A stretch of DNA of 39,539 nt from Thermithiobacillus tepidarius DSM 3134 (GTDB lineage Bacteria > Pseudomonadota > Gammaproteobacteria > Acidithiobacillales > Thermithiobacillaceae). The translations under genes and the position numbers were made by a program. Below the pieces are notes generated by a model. That model saw nothing but the letters and a program-made list of their open reading frames with translations, was not told the DNA's origin and did not search any database. Location of the stretch: assembly GCF_000423825.1 (NCBI RefSeq), contig NZ_AUIS01000026.1:1-39539 (forward strand). The letters run 5' to 3'. Below, in pieces: positions 6,873 to 14,749 of the stretch. Position 1 is the stretch's first letter. Each line of letters starts with the position of its first letter.

Positions 6873-7159
6873 CCGTGTATCGCAAGTGCGCTCTTACACG
6901 CTTCCGCCTGCATCCCGCAGAGCCTGCCGCGAATAGCTTCTCCCGCCGGGTGTGGACGGGATGGGTTTGGCGGTGGGGTGATTTTCGGACAGTGCGGCAG
7001 AAAGATTCCGATACGTATCAGGCGACGCGGAGGCGCGTGTTTTGGGTTCGCTGCGGTGGCCGCTCGAGTGCCTACTTGGCCTCACAGAAAACGGGAGACA
7101 GCGGAATGCGTGGGAGGCGAGTCCGGGAAGCGGCGCAGAGAGGCAGGGTTGGCGCGGGG

Positions 7160-7642
7160 CTAAGATTTGACGGCGGTCCGCACCCACTCCAGGATTTCCG
7201 CCAGCCGCGCCGGCAGCAGCGCCCGTGCCTCCGCGAAGCTCGCCCAACGGTATTCGTGATGCTCGGGGCGGCCGAGTCGGGGGTTGATGGACAGTTGCAC
7301 TGCCGCTTGCCGCGTTTCGGCGATGTAGAGGCGCGCCACCTTGCCGTGGCCGTAAGGGGCAGTTTCCCGGCAATCCAGGCCCCAGCGGAAGGAGAGATCG
7401 GTGATGCCGGTTTCTTCGGCCACCTCGCGGACGGCGGCTTGCAGCGGATCCTCGCCGGACTCCACCACCCCCTTGGGAAAGTCCCAGTTGCGGTAGGCGC
7501 GCAGAATGAGGCAACACCAGCCGGCAGGATCACGCCGCAGGACGACGACGCCGGCGGAGCGGACTTTGACTTGTACGGCGGATGCCGGGCCCGGCTCAGG
7601 GCTTGGCGGGCAAGGGCGCGCGCATGGGTCGGCCCTGGGCAT
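7160..7642 (-). CDS. Nudix hydrolase (Ap4A-hydrolase-like)
   Basis: A Nudix-fold pyrophosphatase of up to 160 residues. The Nudix box (GX5EX7REUXEEXGU) is seen as GVVESGEDPLQAAVREVAEE followed by TGI, with the metal-binding Glu residues intact. A WDFPKG motif just before the box is typical of the asymmetric dinucleoside-tetraphosphatase branch, which cleaves diadenosine tetraphosphate; the substrate here is inference. The domain begins near 7570, but no usual start codon lies between there and the ATG at 7642, so that ATG is used. It lies inside the end of the upstream ComEA-like gene (47-base overlap). The first 25 residues are Pro-rich and may be a linker. Confidence 0.82.
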   Translation of the reverse strand: MPRADPCARPCPPSPEPGPASAVQVKVRSAGVVVLRRDPAGWCCLILRAYRNWDFPKGVVESGEDPLQAAVREVAEETGITDLSFRWGLDCRETAPYGHGKVARLYIAETRQAAVQLSINPRLGRPEHHEYRWASFAEARALLPARLAEILEWVRTAVKS

Positions 7643-8018
7643 CGAAGAAGCGGGTCTGGCCCTGCCCCTGGATAATGGCGGCCGGTCGCGCGGGCGTCGG
7701 GCGGGGAGCCGGTGCCTGGGCCACCGTGCGAGGCGCGGGCGCAGTCCTGGCGGCGGGAGCGACGCGAACTTGGTCGCGCAGCTTCTCCATGAGCTTGGGG
7801 CCGATGCCGGGCACGGCATCCAGCGTTTCCACGCTGGCGAAGGATCCGTGCTCCTGGCGATAGGCGATGATGGCCTTGGCCTTGGCCGGGCCGATGCCCG
7901 GCAACTGCTCCAGTGCGCTTTGGTCGGCGGAGTTGATGTCCAGCAGCTCTGCCGCCCATGTCGGGCCACCCAATGTGAACAGGAGCAAGAGTATGCTGCC
8001 CAGCTGGCGCATGCCCAT
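7596..8018 (-). CDS. ComEA-like helix-hairpin-helix DNA-binding protein, exported
   Basis: A 140-residue protein with an N-terminal signal or anchor (SILLLLFTLGG, ending near WAAE), then a ComEA-type double helix-hairpin-helix unit: INSADQSALEQLPGIG and a second hairpin with AVPGIGPKLMEKL. Such proteins bind incoming double-stranded DNA in the periplasm during natural transformation. A Pro/Ala-rich tail of about 50 residues follows, unusual for minimal ComEA. The ATG at 8018 lies 8 bases after the HIT gene stop; an ATG at 8012 is also possible and neither has a strong ribosome site. Other competence genes are not in the window, so a competence role is inference. Confidence 0.8.
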   Translation of the reverse strand: MGMRQLGSILLLLFTLGGPTWAAELLDINSADQSALEQLPGIGPAKAKAIIAYRQEHGSFASVETLDAVPGIGPKLMEKLRDQVRVAPAARTAPAPRTVAQAPAPRPTPARPAAIIQGQGQTRFFDAQGRPMRAPLPAKP

Positions 8019-8026
8019 GCCCTGTC

Positions 8027-8425
8027 TCAGCCTGCAGCCAGAGCGGCGCGGATCTTGTCGCCCATCGCGGCCAGCTCTTCGGAGGAGGCCGGGTGCGCCC
8101 GGGCAAAGTTCAGATCGCTGACTGCGTTCATGGGGATGAGGTGCACGTGGGTGTGCGGCACTTCCAGGCCGGCGACCATGACGCCCACACGCAGGCAACC
8201 GGTGACCCGCTCCAAGGCGGGCACCACGCGCTTGGCGAAGGGCAGGAGGCCGGCCAAGGTTTCATCGTCGAGGGTGAAGATGTAGTCGTGTTCCTTCTTG
8301 GGAATCACGAGGGCGTGGCCTGGCGTGACCGGCCGCACATCCAGAAAGGCCAGATAACGATCATCTTCCATCAGTTTCTGGGCAGGAATCTCGCCTCGGA
8401 CGATGCGGGTAAAGATGGTCGTCAT
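8027..8425 (-). CDS. HIT-family (histidine triad) nucleotide-binding protein
   Basis: A 132-residue Hint-like protein. It begins TTIFTRIVRGEIPAQK, has the LDVRPVTPGHALVIPK core, and ends with the histidine triad HTHVHLIP near residues 91-98, whose middle His would be the nucleophile. The family hydrolyses nucleoside phosphoramidates and adenylated compounds. The ATG at 8425 is preceded by GGGAG on the minus strand; a longer open frame upstream adds residues without similarity. It sits between the 26-residue membrane peptide and the ComEA-like gene, all closely spaced. Confidence 0.92.
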   Translation of the reverse strand: MTTIFTRIVRGEIPAQKLMEDDRYLAFLDVRPVTPGHALVIPKKEHDYIFTLDDETLAGLLPFAKRVVPALERVTGCLRVGVMVAGLEVPHTHVHLIPMNAVSDLNFARAHPASSEELAAMGDKIRAALAAG

Positions 8426-8444
8426 CGCGGGTCTCCCGGATCGG

Positions 8445-8525
8445 TCAATCTTTGTTGCTCCAGAAAAGGAAAGCGCCGGCAACTGCGTAGGTGAGACCGA
8501 AAATCACGAAGGGAAGGTCATGCAT
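8445..8525 (-). CDS. Predicted 26-residue single-span membrane peptide
   Basis: A very short open frame not usually called by gene finders. It begins MHDLPFVIFGL, continues as one hydrophobic span to about residue 22, and ends FWSNKD, so the likely orientation is a short acidic N-end and a charged C-end. A GGAG ribosome site stands 5 bases before the ATG. The stop lies 19 bases before the HIT start, leaving just enough room for the HIT ribosome site, which suggests an operon. Length and layout recall small oxidase or transporter accessory peptides, but no family is recognised. Coding status is inference from ribosome site, spacing and hydrophobicity. Confidence 0.5.
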   Translation of the reverse strand: MHDLPFVIFGLTYAVAGAFLFWSNKD

Positions 8526-8630
8526 ATGCGCTCCAGGCAAGGTCGAGAATGAAAATACTTCGTATTCTGCTCCATCGCGCAACAAAAACGCAACCCTTTC
8601 GGCGCGAAGAGCGACTTGCAAACCGGCGAC

Positions 8631-8657
8631 GTGGCAGGTAGGCAACCCTCCTGCCAC
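8631..8657. other. Perfect inverted repeat after the M48 protease gene
   Basis: GTGGCAGG (8631-8638) and CCTGCCAC (8650-8657) form an 8-bp stem with an 11-base loop, 9 bases past the M48 stop codon. No U tract follows in either direction, so it may slow or protect transcripts rather than end them by the intrinsic route. Confidence 0.5.
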
Positions 8658-8666
8658 GCCATGCGT

Positions 8667-9452
8667 CTAGCGGCTTGCCCGCTTGGCTCTCTCGTATATG
8701 GGCATGAAGCGGGGAATCTCGGCCTGAATGGTGCGGATGCGGCGCTGGTCCGAGGGATGGCTGGACAGCAGCTCCGGCGGCCGGCCCGCGCCGCGGGTGG
8801 CCTGCATCATCTTCTGCCAGAAGCTCAGGGCGGCGCGCGGGTCGTAGCCGGCGCGGGCCATCAGGTCCAGGCCAATGAGATCGGCTTCGGATTCCTGGCG
8901 GCGTTCGAAGGGCAGGCCCACGCCGATGCCGAAAGCGGTGTTGATCAGTTGCGCCGTCTGGGGGCTGACGCGCCCGCCGGCCAGCACCGACAGGGCCAGG
9001 TCGAAGCCCACCTGCTGGGACACGCGCTCGCGGCTGTGCTGGGCGATGGCGTGGCCGACTTCGTGGCCGATGACGGCGGCCAGCTCGTCATCGCTCAAGC
9101 CGAGGTTGAGCAGGCCGGAATAGACCGCCACCTTGCCGCCAGGCAGGGCGAAGGCGTTGATGCTTTGGGGCTCGTCGATGACGTTGAATTCCCACTGGTA
9201 GTCGGGACGATTGGCGACTTGGGCGATGCGCTGGCCCACCCGCCGCACCTGCGCCACCTGCTGGGGATTGCTGTTGAGGCGCGATTGGCTCAGTTCCTGG
9301 CGGTAGGCCAGGGAGCCCATGCGCACCACGTCGGACTCGGAAACGAGCATGAGCTGCTGGCGGCCGGTGACCGGCGCCGTCGCGCAGGCGCTCAGGAGGC
9401 TGGCCCCCAGCATGGCACCAAGCAAAGCCTTGCGCACGTTTGTAGGAATCAT
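8667..9452 (-). CDS. M48-family zinc metalloprotease, lipoprotein
   Basis: A 261-residue peptidase like LoiP/YggG. A lipoprotein signal with lipobox LLSAC (Cys about residue 23, Ala at +2, which favours the outer membrane) precedes the M48 domain. The zinc site is HEVGH (about 130-134) with a downstream Glu in RRQESEADLIG as third ligand. These proteases act in periplasmic and outer-membrane protein quality control. The ATG at 9452 was chosen because GAGG lies 8 bases upstream; an in-frame GTG at 9461 overlaps that site. It follows hemL by 10 bases, so both are probably on one transcript though functionally unrelated. Confidence 0.9.
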   Translation of the reverse strand: MIPTNVRKALLGAMLGASLLSACATAPVTGRQQLMLVSESDVVRMGSLAYRQELSQSRLNSNPQQVAQVRRVGQRIAQVANRPDYQWEFNVIDEPQSINAFALPGGKVAVYSGLLNLGLSDDELAAVIGHEVGHAIAQHSRERVSQQVGFDLALSVLAGGRVSPQTAQLINTAFGIGVGLPFERRQESEADLIGLDLMARAGYDPRAALSFWQKMMQATRGAGRPPELLSSHPSDQRRIRTIQAEIPRFMPIYERAKRASR

Positions 9453-9462
9453 GTGTGGCACC

Positions 9463-10752
9463 TCACTCTAGGTTGGCAAAAACGGCTTCGGCGGCGGCCA
9501 GGGTGGCATCGATGTCCGCCGTGCTGTGGACAGTGGAAACGAAGCCCGCCTCGAAGGCGCTCGGGGCCAGGTAGACGCCGCGCTCCAGCATGCCGTGGAA
9601 GAAGCGCCGGAAGCGGTCCACGTTGCTGGCCATGACCTCTTCGTAGCGGCTGACCTTGGGCTGGTCGGTGAAAAACCAGCCGAACATGCCGGGGACCACG
9701 TTGATGCGGAAGGGAATGCCCGCCGCTTCCGCCAGGGTCTGCATGCCTTCGCTCAGGGCCAGCGTCTTTTCCGCCAAATCCTCGTAGACGCCCCGTTGTT
9801 CCAGCAGGCGCAGGTTGGCGAGGCCGGCGGCCATGGCTACCGGATTGCCGGACAGGGTGCCGGCCTGGTAGACGGGACCGAGGGGGGCGATGTAGTCCAT
9901 GATCTCCGCCCGGCCGCCGAAGGCGCCCACGGGCAGGCCGCCGCCCACCACCTTGCCCAGGGTGGTCAGGTCCGGCGTGACGCCGTAGAGCGCCTGAGCG
10001 CCGCCCAGGGCGACGCGAAAGCCGGTCATCACCTCGTCGAAGATGAGCACGCTTTCGTAGTGGTCGCAGATGGCGCGCAGGCCCTCCAGGAAGCCGCGCT
10101 CGGGCGGCACGCAGTTCATGTTGCCGGCGATGGGCTCGACGATGATGGCGGCGATATCGTAGCCGAACTGGGCGAAGCAGGCTTCCACGGCCGCCAAGTC
10201 ATTGTAGGGCAGGTTGATGGTGTGCTGCGCCAGGTCGGCGGGCACGCCGGGACTGGTGGGCACGCCCAGGGTCAGGGCGCCGGAGCCGGCCTTGACGAGC
10301 AGGCTGTCGGCGTGGCCGTGATAGCAGCCTTCGAACTTGACCAGCTTGTCACGCCCGGTGTAGCCGCGCGCCAGGCGGATGGCGCTCATGGTCGCCTCGG
10401 TGCCGCTGGACACCATGCGCACCTTGTCCATGGACGGCACCAGGCGGCACAGGGTATCGGCCATCTCCACCTCGATGGCGGTGGGGGCGCCGAAGCCCAG
10501 GCTCCTGGCGGCCTGTTCCTGCACCGCCCGCACCACGTCGGGATGATTGTGGCCGTTGATCATCGGCCCCCAGGAGGCCACGTAATCGATGTAGCGGTTG
10601 CCGTCCACGTCCCACAGGTGGGCGCCCTCGCCCCGCTCGAAAAAAACCGGCTCGCCGCCGACGCCCCGGAAGGCGCGCACGGGGGAGTTGACCCCGCCCG
10701 GAATGTGGGCTTGGGCCTGCTGAAAGAGTGCGTGGGACTGCTCATGCCGCAT
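9463..10752 (-). CDS. hemL: Glutamate-1-semialdehyde 2,1-aminomutase
   Basis: A 429-residue PLP enzyme that converts glutamate-1-semialdehyde to 5-aminolevulinate, the second step of the C5 heme pathway. Visible motifs are [11 protein letters not shown] near the start, [17 protein letters not shown] (phosphate binding), FDEVMTGFR (Asp contacts the PLP ring nitrogen) and [12 protein letters not shown], whose Lys forms the Schiff base. Length matches the usual 426-430. The ATG at 10752 has GGAG 7 bases upstream. A 63-base piece of this gene, or of a close homologue, is present at 6392-6454. Upstream lies thiE, 211 bases away, so hemL may have its own promoter. Confidence 0.96.
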   Translation of the reverse strand: MRHEQSHALFQQAQAHIPGGVNSPVRAFRGVGGEPVFFERGEGAHLWDVDGNRYIDYVASWGPMINGHNHPDVVRAVQEQAARSLGFGAPTAIEVEMADTLCRLVPSMDKVRMVSSGTEATMSAIRLARGYTGRDKLVKFEGCYHGHADSLLVKAGSGALTLGVPTSPGVPADLAQHTINLPYNDLAAVEACFAQFGYDIAAIIVEPIAGNMNCVPPERGFLEGLRAICDHYESVLIFDEVMTGFRVALGGAQALYGVTPDLTTLGKVVGGGLPVGAFGGRAEIMDYIAPLGPVYQAGTLSGNPVAMAAGLANLRLLEQRGVYEDLAEKTLALSEGMQTLAEAAGIPFRINVVPGMFGWFFTDQPKVSRYEEVMASNVDRFRRFFHGMLERGVYLAPSAFEAGFVSTVHSTADIDATLAAAEAVFANLE

Positions 10753-10963
10753 GGTCGATCTCCGCTGGATTGCAGAATAGGAAACTATTAAACGGGAAGG
10801 CGGCACGCCGGGCCATCCGCTTTCCGTCCGCCGAACGGCGGCATGGACACGCGGACCCGCGCCTTCCGGCAGGCTGTATGATGCCACAAGTTCAGCTGCG
10901 ACCGTCAGGGCACGCCTTTGGGCTTCAACGCGTGCGGGCCGGGATCGTTGACGCCGGGCCTGC

Positions 10964-11608
10964 TCAGCCGAAGAGGCGGGCGTAGCGGCGCGCGGCCGCC
11001 TCCACGTCCGGCGCCGCGAACACGCCGCTGATCACCGCCAAGGCATCCGCCCCGGCGCGCAGCAGGAAGCTGCCGGTCTGCGGCGTGATGCCGCCGATGG
11101 CGACCACCGGCAGCGACAGCTGTTTTTTGGCGGCGCGCAGCAGGTCCGGGGTCGCCAGCACGGTGTCCGGCTTGCTGGGGGAGGGGTGGAAGGCGCCGAA
11201 GGCCACGTAGTCGGCGCCCGCCAACTGCGCGGCGATGGCCAGTTCCAGGCTGTTGTGGCAGGTCACGCCGATGATGATCTCGGGCCCCAGCAATGCGCGG
11301 GCCTCCTGCACGCTCGTGTCGCCTTGACCGATGTGCACCGCCGGCGCGCCGATATTGCGGGCCAGGTGCACGTCGTCGTTGATGACCAGGGTCGCGCCGT
11401 ACTGACGGCAGAGGGACAGCAGACCGACGGCCTCTCGGCCGCGCCGGTCGTGATCGTTGCTCTTGTCCCGGTACTGCAGTACCTGCGCACCGCCGCGCAG
11501 CGCCGCCTCCGCACGTGCCGCGAAGGCCGGAGGCGGCATCAAGGCCGCGTCGGTGATGGCGTAGAGACCGCGAATGAGGGCATGGGCGCGAGCGCGGCGC
11601 TCAGACAT
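10964..11608 (-). CDS. thiE: Thiamine-phosphate synthase
   Basis: A 214-residue TIM-barrel enzyme that joins hydroxymethylpyrimidine diphosphate and thiazole phosphate to give thiamine monophosphate. Family motifs are GLYAITD at the start, VLQYRDK (pyrimidine pyrophosphate site), [34 protein letters not shown] and VVAIGGI near the C-terminus. The start at 11608 leaves the normal short N-terminus, though its ribosome site is weak. It lies 27 bases after thiD, consistent with a thiDE transcript. thiC and thiG are not nearby. Confidence 0.95.
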   Translation of the reverse strand: MSERRARAHALIRGLYAITDAALMPPPAFAARAEAALRGGAQVLQYRDKSNDHDRRGREAVGLLSLCRQYGATLVINDDVHLARNIGAPAVHIGQGDTSVQEARALLGPEIIIGVTCHNSLELAIAAQLAGADYVAFGAFHPSPSKPDTVLATPDLLRAAKKQLSLPVVAIGGITPQTGSFLLRAGADALAVISGVFAAPDVEAAARRYARLFG

Positions 11609-11635
11609 GGGTGCAGCTCGCGCAACCGAGCCGGC

Positions 11636-12460
11636 TCATTGCAGGCCTTCCTCGGCATCGAAGCCTTCCCGTGCCCAGAACAGGCGGTCCGGGACCATCT
11701 GCCCCAGACCCGGACGGTAGGCGAAGCGGATGGCCTGGTGGGTGAAAGCCAGGGCCTCCTCCACCGCATTCAGCACGTCGAGCCCGTGGGCCAGCGCCGC
11801 CGTCGCCGCCGCCGACAAAGTGCAGCCGGAGCCGTGATAATTGCCGGGCAGGCGTTCCTGGCTGAAGCGCTCCAGCAACTGCTGATCGTGGAAGAGCAGG
11901 TTGTCCAGGGTCGGGGTCGCCTCGTGGCCGCCGGTGATCAGCACGTAATCCGCGCCCAGGGACATGAGCTCGTGGCCGCAGGCCTCCAGACTGTCGGCGG
12001 TGGGGGCCAGCAGGCGGGCTTCGATGCCGTTGGGCGTCACCAGGGTGCTGCGGGGCAGGAGCAGATTGAGAATGGCATCCAGCACGCCGTCTTCGGCGAG
12101 ACTGCCGCCGCCGCCCGCGCGCAGCACGGGATCCAGCACCACCGGCAGATTGGGGTAGTCGTTCAGCAGCACGGCGACGGCCTCCACCACGCCCACGCTG
12201 CCCAGCATGCCGAGCTTGATGGCTTGGACCGGGATGTCCTCCAGCACGGAACGTGCCTGCGCGGCCACGTCGTTGGGATCCAGGCTGATGTAGCCCTTGA
12301 CGTTGGCCGTATCCTGCACGGTGACGGCGGTCACTGCCGCGCAGCCGTGGGCACCCATGCTGGCGAAGGTGAGCAGGTCCGCCTGGATGCCGGCGCCTCC
12401 CGAGGGGTCGAAGCCGGCGATGGTGAGAACAGCGGGATAGACGGACGAGGTTTCATTCAT
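11636..12460 (-). CDS. thiD: Hydroxymethylpyrimidine/phosphomethylpyrimidine kinase
   Basis: A 274-residue ribokinase-like enzyme that phosphorylates hydroxymethylpyrimidine twice, feeding ThiE. Visible features are LTIAGFDPSGGAGIQADL at the substrate site, VTAVTVQDT, VLDPVL, LVTPNG and the anion-hole motif GSGCTLSAA with its catalytic Cys/Gly region near residue 213. The ATG at 12460 is preferred because GGAG lies 6 bases upstream; an ATG at 12472 overlaps that ribosome site. The leader was searched by eye for a TPP riboswitch and none of its conserved blocks was seen. Transcription probably continues into thiE. Confidence 0.94.
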   Translation of the reverse strand: MNETSSVYPAVLTIAGFDPSGGAGIQADLLTFASMGAHGCAAVTAVTVQDTANVKGYISLDPNDVAAQARSVLEDIPVQAIKLGMLGSVGVVEAVAVLLNDYPNLPVVLDPVLRAGGGGSLAEDGVLDAILNLLLPRSTLVTPNGIEARLLAPTADSLEACGHELMSLGADYVLITGGHEATPTLDNLLFHDQQLLERFSQERLPGNYHGSGCTLSAAATAALAHGLDVLNAVEEALAFTHQAIRFAYRPGLGQMVPDRLFWAREGFDAEEGLQ

Positions 12461-12627
12461 GGCATGCTCCATCGGCTCGGAGTGCGGGCATCATGGACGG
12501 GAAGGGCGTGCCACCCGCTGGCGCACCAGGCTGCCGGCGGAGCGGTCTGGCGGCAGCCGAAAGGGCTTTGCGAGTCGGCATGTCGGCGCACTCGGTGGTG
12601 GATGGGTTCGGCCTGGCAGTCAAATTT

Positions 12628-12655
12628 ATTTTAGCCGACCGGCGGAACGAAGCAA
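12628..12655 (-). promoter_or_regulatory. Possible thiD promoter
   Basis: On the minus strand TTGCTT (12655-12650) and TAAAAT (12633-12628) are 16 bases apart. The -10 is fair and the -35 weak. The predicted leader to the ATG at 12460 would be about 160 bases. Confidence 0.35.
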
Positions 12656-12682
12656 GAACAGCCGCGCGGCTTCCTCCAATGC

Positions 12683-12703
12683 TGTGGATAAGTTTGTGGG
12701 TAG
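12683..12703 (+). promoter_or_regulatory. DnaA-box-like pair 1
   Basis: TGTGGATAA (12683-12691) is a perfect DnaA box (TTATCCACA on the other strand). TGTGGGTAG (12695-12703) is a weaker second box in the same orientation, 12 bases on. The same layout occurs at 22171 and 22357. Confidence 0.55.
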
Positions 12704-12901
12704 TGTCGGTGGTTTCTGTCAAGTGCATGATGCGGGCAGGCACCAGGTCTTTTGCTTAAATTTTGGGCAAGAGCAATTATGCTTTAAAAGCAATTGGTTG
12801 AGAAATATTTGTGTGCCGGTGAATAAACAAATCTGTCTAGCTCATTGTGCCGTTCTCTAGCCGACGCTTGTGTAAAAGTCTGATCCGGGACACCTGCCTG
12901 T

Positions 12902-13717
12902 TCAGTCGGCCTCCCGCTGAGGAGGGCCGTCGGACAGGCGGCGCGGCTTGCGCGGGGCATGGCGGAACAGGCGATCATACCAAGCCACGGGCAGGAGGCG
13001 CAGGACCCGCCCGACCCAAGCCATGGGGCGCGGCAGGACGAGCAGCGGCCGGCCGTGGTCGATGGCGCGCCGGATGCGCCCGGCGGCATCCTCGGGCTGC
13101 ATCAGCCAAGGCATGGGATAGGGATTGATCCGCGTCATGGGCGTGTCCACGTAGCCCGGGCAGATGGTGCTGACGGTGAGACCGGTGCCGGCCAGCTCCA
13201 GGCGCAGGCTTTCCAGATAGATCTGCGTGGCGGCCTTGGGGGCGGAGTAGGCGCCGGCGCCGGGCAGGCCGCGGAAACCGGCCACGCTGGCGATGCCGGC
13301 CAGCCGGCCTTCGCCGGCGGCCAGCATGGCAGGCAGGAAGGCGCCGAAGGTGTGCACCGTGCCGAGCCAGTTGGTTTCCATGATTTCCCGGAAGACCGTC
13401 AGATCCTCCGGATGCTGGGTCAGGGTGCCGATGCTGATGCCGGCATTGGCGATCAGTACCTGCGGTACTCCGGCCCAAGCCATGAAGTCCTCGGCAGCCA
13501 CGCGCACCGCGGCGGCGTCGCGCACGTCCGCGCTTCGGCGCCAGGCCTGGGCGCCGCGCGCGCGGATCTGCTCGGCAGTGGCCTGCAGGCGCCCGGCGTC
13601 GCGGCCGAGCAGGCCCAGCTGTACGCCCGGCCCGGCGTAGGCCAGCGCCAGGGCCTGGCCGATGCCGCTGCCGGCGCCGGTAATGAAGACTCTCGAACTT
13701 TGGGAAAAGGCTGGCAT
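12902..13717 (-). CDS. Short-chain dehydrogenase/reductase (SDR) of unknown substrate
   Basis: A 271-residue classical SDR. The Rossmann glycine motif is TGAGSGIG (about residues 13-20), followed by the structural NAG (NAGISIG), the catalytic Ser in SVAGFRG and the active-site YSAPK (Tyr and Lys four apart). CPGYVDTPM is the usual post-catalytic loop. A C-terminal extension of about 50 residues is basic and partly hydrophobic (WVGRVLRLLPVAWYDRLF) and may bind membranes, as in some lipid-modifying SDRs. The start at 13717 has a poor ribosome site but good promoter spacing. It is divergent from a diiron protein gene. The substrate cannot be told from sequence. Confidence 0.88.
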   Translation of the reverse strand: MPAFSQSSRVFITGAGSGIGQALALAYAGPGVQLGLLGRDAGRLQATAEQIRARGAQAWRRSADVRDAAAVRVAAEDFMAWAGVPQVLIANAGISIGTLTQHPEDLTVFREIMETNWLGTVHTFGAFLPAMLAAGEGRLAGIASVAGFRGLPGAGAYSAPKAATQIYLESLRLELAGTGLTVSTICPGYVDTPMTRINPYPMPWLMQPEDAAGRIRRAIDHGRPLLVLPRPMAWVGRVLRLLPVAWYDRLFRHAPRKPRRLSDGPPQREAD

Positions 13718-13737
13718 CTATATGGGAACCTGATAAA

Positions 13738-13766
13738 ATTATCGGCTGCTATGCCGGTGTCGGCAA
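13738..13766 (-). promoter_or_regulatory. Sigma-70 promoter of the SDR gene
   Basis: On the minus strand TTGCCG (13766-13761) and GATAAT (13743-13738) are exactly 17 bases apart. The -10 overlaps the perfect inverted repeat GATAA-AA-TTATC at 13732-13743, a possible operator. On the plus strand CTGGCA (13711-13716) and TAAAAT (13734-13739), also 17 apart, could serve the divergent gene, so the two promoters may overlap. Confidence 0.55.
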
Positions 13767-13791
13767 TGATCCGCAGTTTTTGGAGGTTTGC

Positions 13792-14652
13792 ATGTTGTAC
13801 CCGGAGTTGTTCAAGTCTTTGGAAAAAGCCCGCTGGAACATGCAACAGGACATCCCCTGGGATCAGTTCGACCGCAGCAAGGTGACGGCCGAGCAGTTGC
13901 AGACCATCAAGATGAATGCTATCACCGAATGGTCCGCTTTGCCCGCTACCGAGATGTTCCTGCGCGACAACCGCCACGACTCGGATTTTTCCGCCTTCAT
14001 GTCCGTCTGGTTCTACGAGGAGCAGAAGCACGCCCTGGTGCTGATGGAGTACCTGGAGCGCTTCGCCCCCGAGTATGTGCCGACCGAGGAGGAGCTGCAC
14101 AACGTGCGCTTCGACTTCGATCCGGCCCCGGCCCTGGAGACCCTCATGCTTCACTTCTGCGGCGAGGTGCGCCTGACCCAGTGGTACAAGCGCGCTGCCG
14201 AGTGGCACACGGAGCCGGTGATCAAGTTCATTTATGAATTGCTGTCCAAGGACGAGGCGCGGCATGGCGGCGCCTATCTGAAGTACATGCGCCGCGCCAT
14301 CGAGCACTTCGGCGACGAGGCGCGCCTGGCGTTCTCCAAGCTGGGCGTGCTCATGGCCAACACCAAAGTGGCCAAGGCGCTGCATCCGACCAACCTGCAC
14401 GTGAAGGAAGCCGAGTTCCCGCGTGATACCGTGCAGAGCCGCCTGCCCGATCCGGGCTGGCTCGAACGCTGGCTGGACTTGCAGATCAATTTCGACAAGG
14501 AGTGGGAGCAGAAAGTCGTCAACGGCATCATGCGCAACCTCTCCAGCCTCTTCGGCCTGCCGCTGCAGACCGCCAAGGACCTGAGCCGCTACCGCAAGTC
14601 GCTGATGGACAAGCTGGGGCAGCGGGAGCCGACAGAGGGCGCCACGGCCTGA
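13792..14652 (+). CDS. Ferritin-like diiron protein, acyl-ACP-desaturase-like
   Basis: A 286-residue, all-helical soluble protein. Two EXXH motifs are visible: E77-QK-H80 in YEEQKH and E155-AR-H158 in DEARHG. Glu46 (ITEW) and Glu125 (GEVR) lie 31 and 30 residues before them, giving the six-ligand pattern of a diiron carboxylate site. This resembles stearoyl-ACP desaturases and R2-like oxidases, but the sequence between the motifs differs from plant desaturases. The activity is therefore not assigned; an oxygen-dependent acyl modification is a reasonable guess. GGAGG at 13782-13786 fixes the start at the ATG at 13792 rather than the upstream TTG. No signal peptide is seen. Confidence 0.75.
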   Translation: MLYPELFKSLEKARWNMQQDIPWDQFDRSKVTAEQLQTIKMNAITEWSALPATEMFLRDNRHDSDFSAFMSVWFYEEQKHALVLMEYLERFAPEYVPTEEELHNVRFDFDPAPALETLMLHFCGEVRLTQWYKRAAEWHTEPVIKFIYELLSKDEARHGGAYLKYMRRAIEHFGDEARLAFSKLGVLMANTKVAKALHPTNLHVKEAEFPRDTVQSRLPDPGWLERWLDLQINFDKEWEQKVVNGIMRNLSSLFGLPLQTAKDLSRYRKSLMDKLGQREPTEGATA

Positions 14653-14683
14653 GGCACTGCCGCAGCCCGGCTCGATGCATATG

Positions 14684-14716
14684 AAAGGGGGCACCGCTAC
14701 GGTGCCCCCTTTGTTT
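14684..14716. terminator. Bidirectional intrinsic terminator
   Basis: GGGGGCACC (14687-14695) pairs perfectly with GGTGCCCCC (14701-14709) around a 5-base loop. AAA precedes and TTTGTTTT follows, so it can end both the diiron-protein gene (plus) and, more weakly, dsbA (minus). Confidence 0.9.
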
Positions 14717-14749
14717 TGAGGATCCCGCCGGGCGCCCGGCGGGGTTGGG

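Larger units (their letters stand above)
6090..7159. other. Gene-free, repeat-rich intergenic region of about 1.07 kb
   Basis: No convincing gene lies here. Short open frames exist on both strands, but they are Pro/Arg/Ala-rich, lack good ribosome sites and resemble no family. The stretch contains five REP-type palindromes, a 63-bp piece of hemL and an imperfect direct repeat of about 60 bases. Part of it (about 6140-6290) is extremely GC-rich with small inverted repeats such as CCCGCCG with CGGCGGG. From 6862 to 7159 nothing was recognised beyond the 8-base palindrome ATACGTAT near 7013. Confidence 0.7.
12461..12901. other. Intergenic region between thiD and the SDR gene
   Basis: About 440 bases with no gene. 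It holds a possible thiD promoter (12628-12655), a DnaA-box pair (12683-12703), and an AT-rich stretch (about 12750-12845) with an imperfect inverted repeat around 12775-12797. No rubredoxin gene, a common neighbour of thiD in betaproteobacteria, was found here. Confidence 0.6.

Noticed and set aside
12461-12625. TPP riboswitch before thiD
   Set aside because: The leader was read on the minus strand for the conserved CTGAGA and ACCCTTTGAACCTGAT blocks; neither is present.
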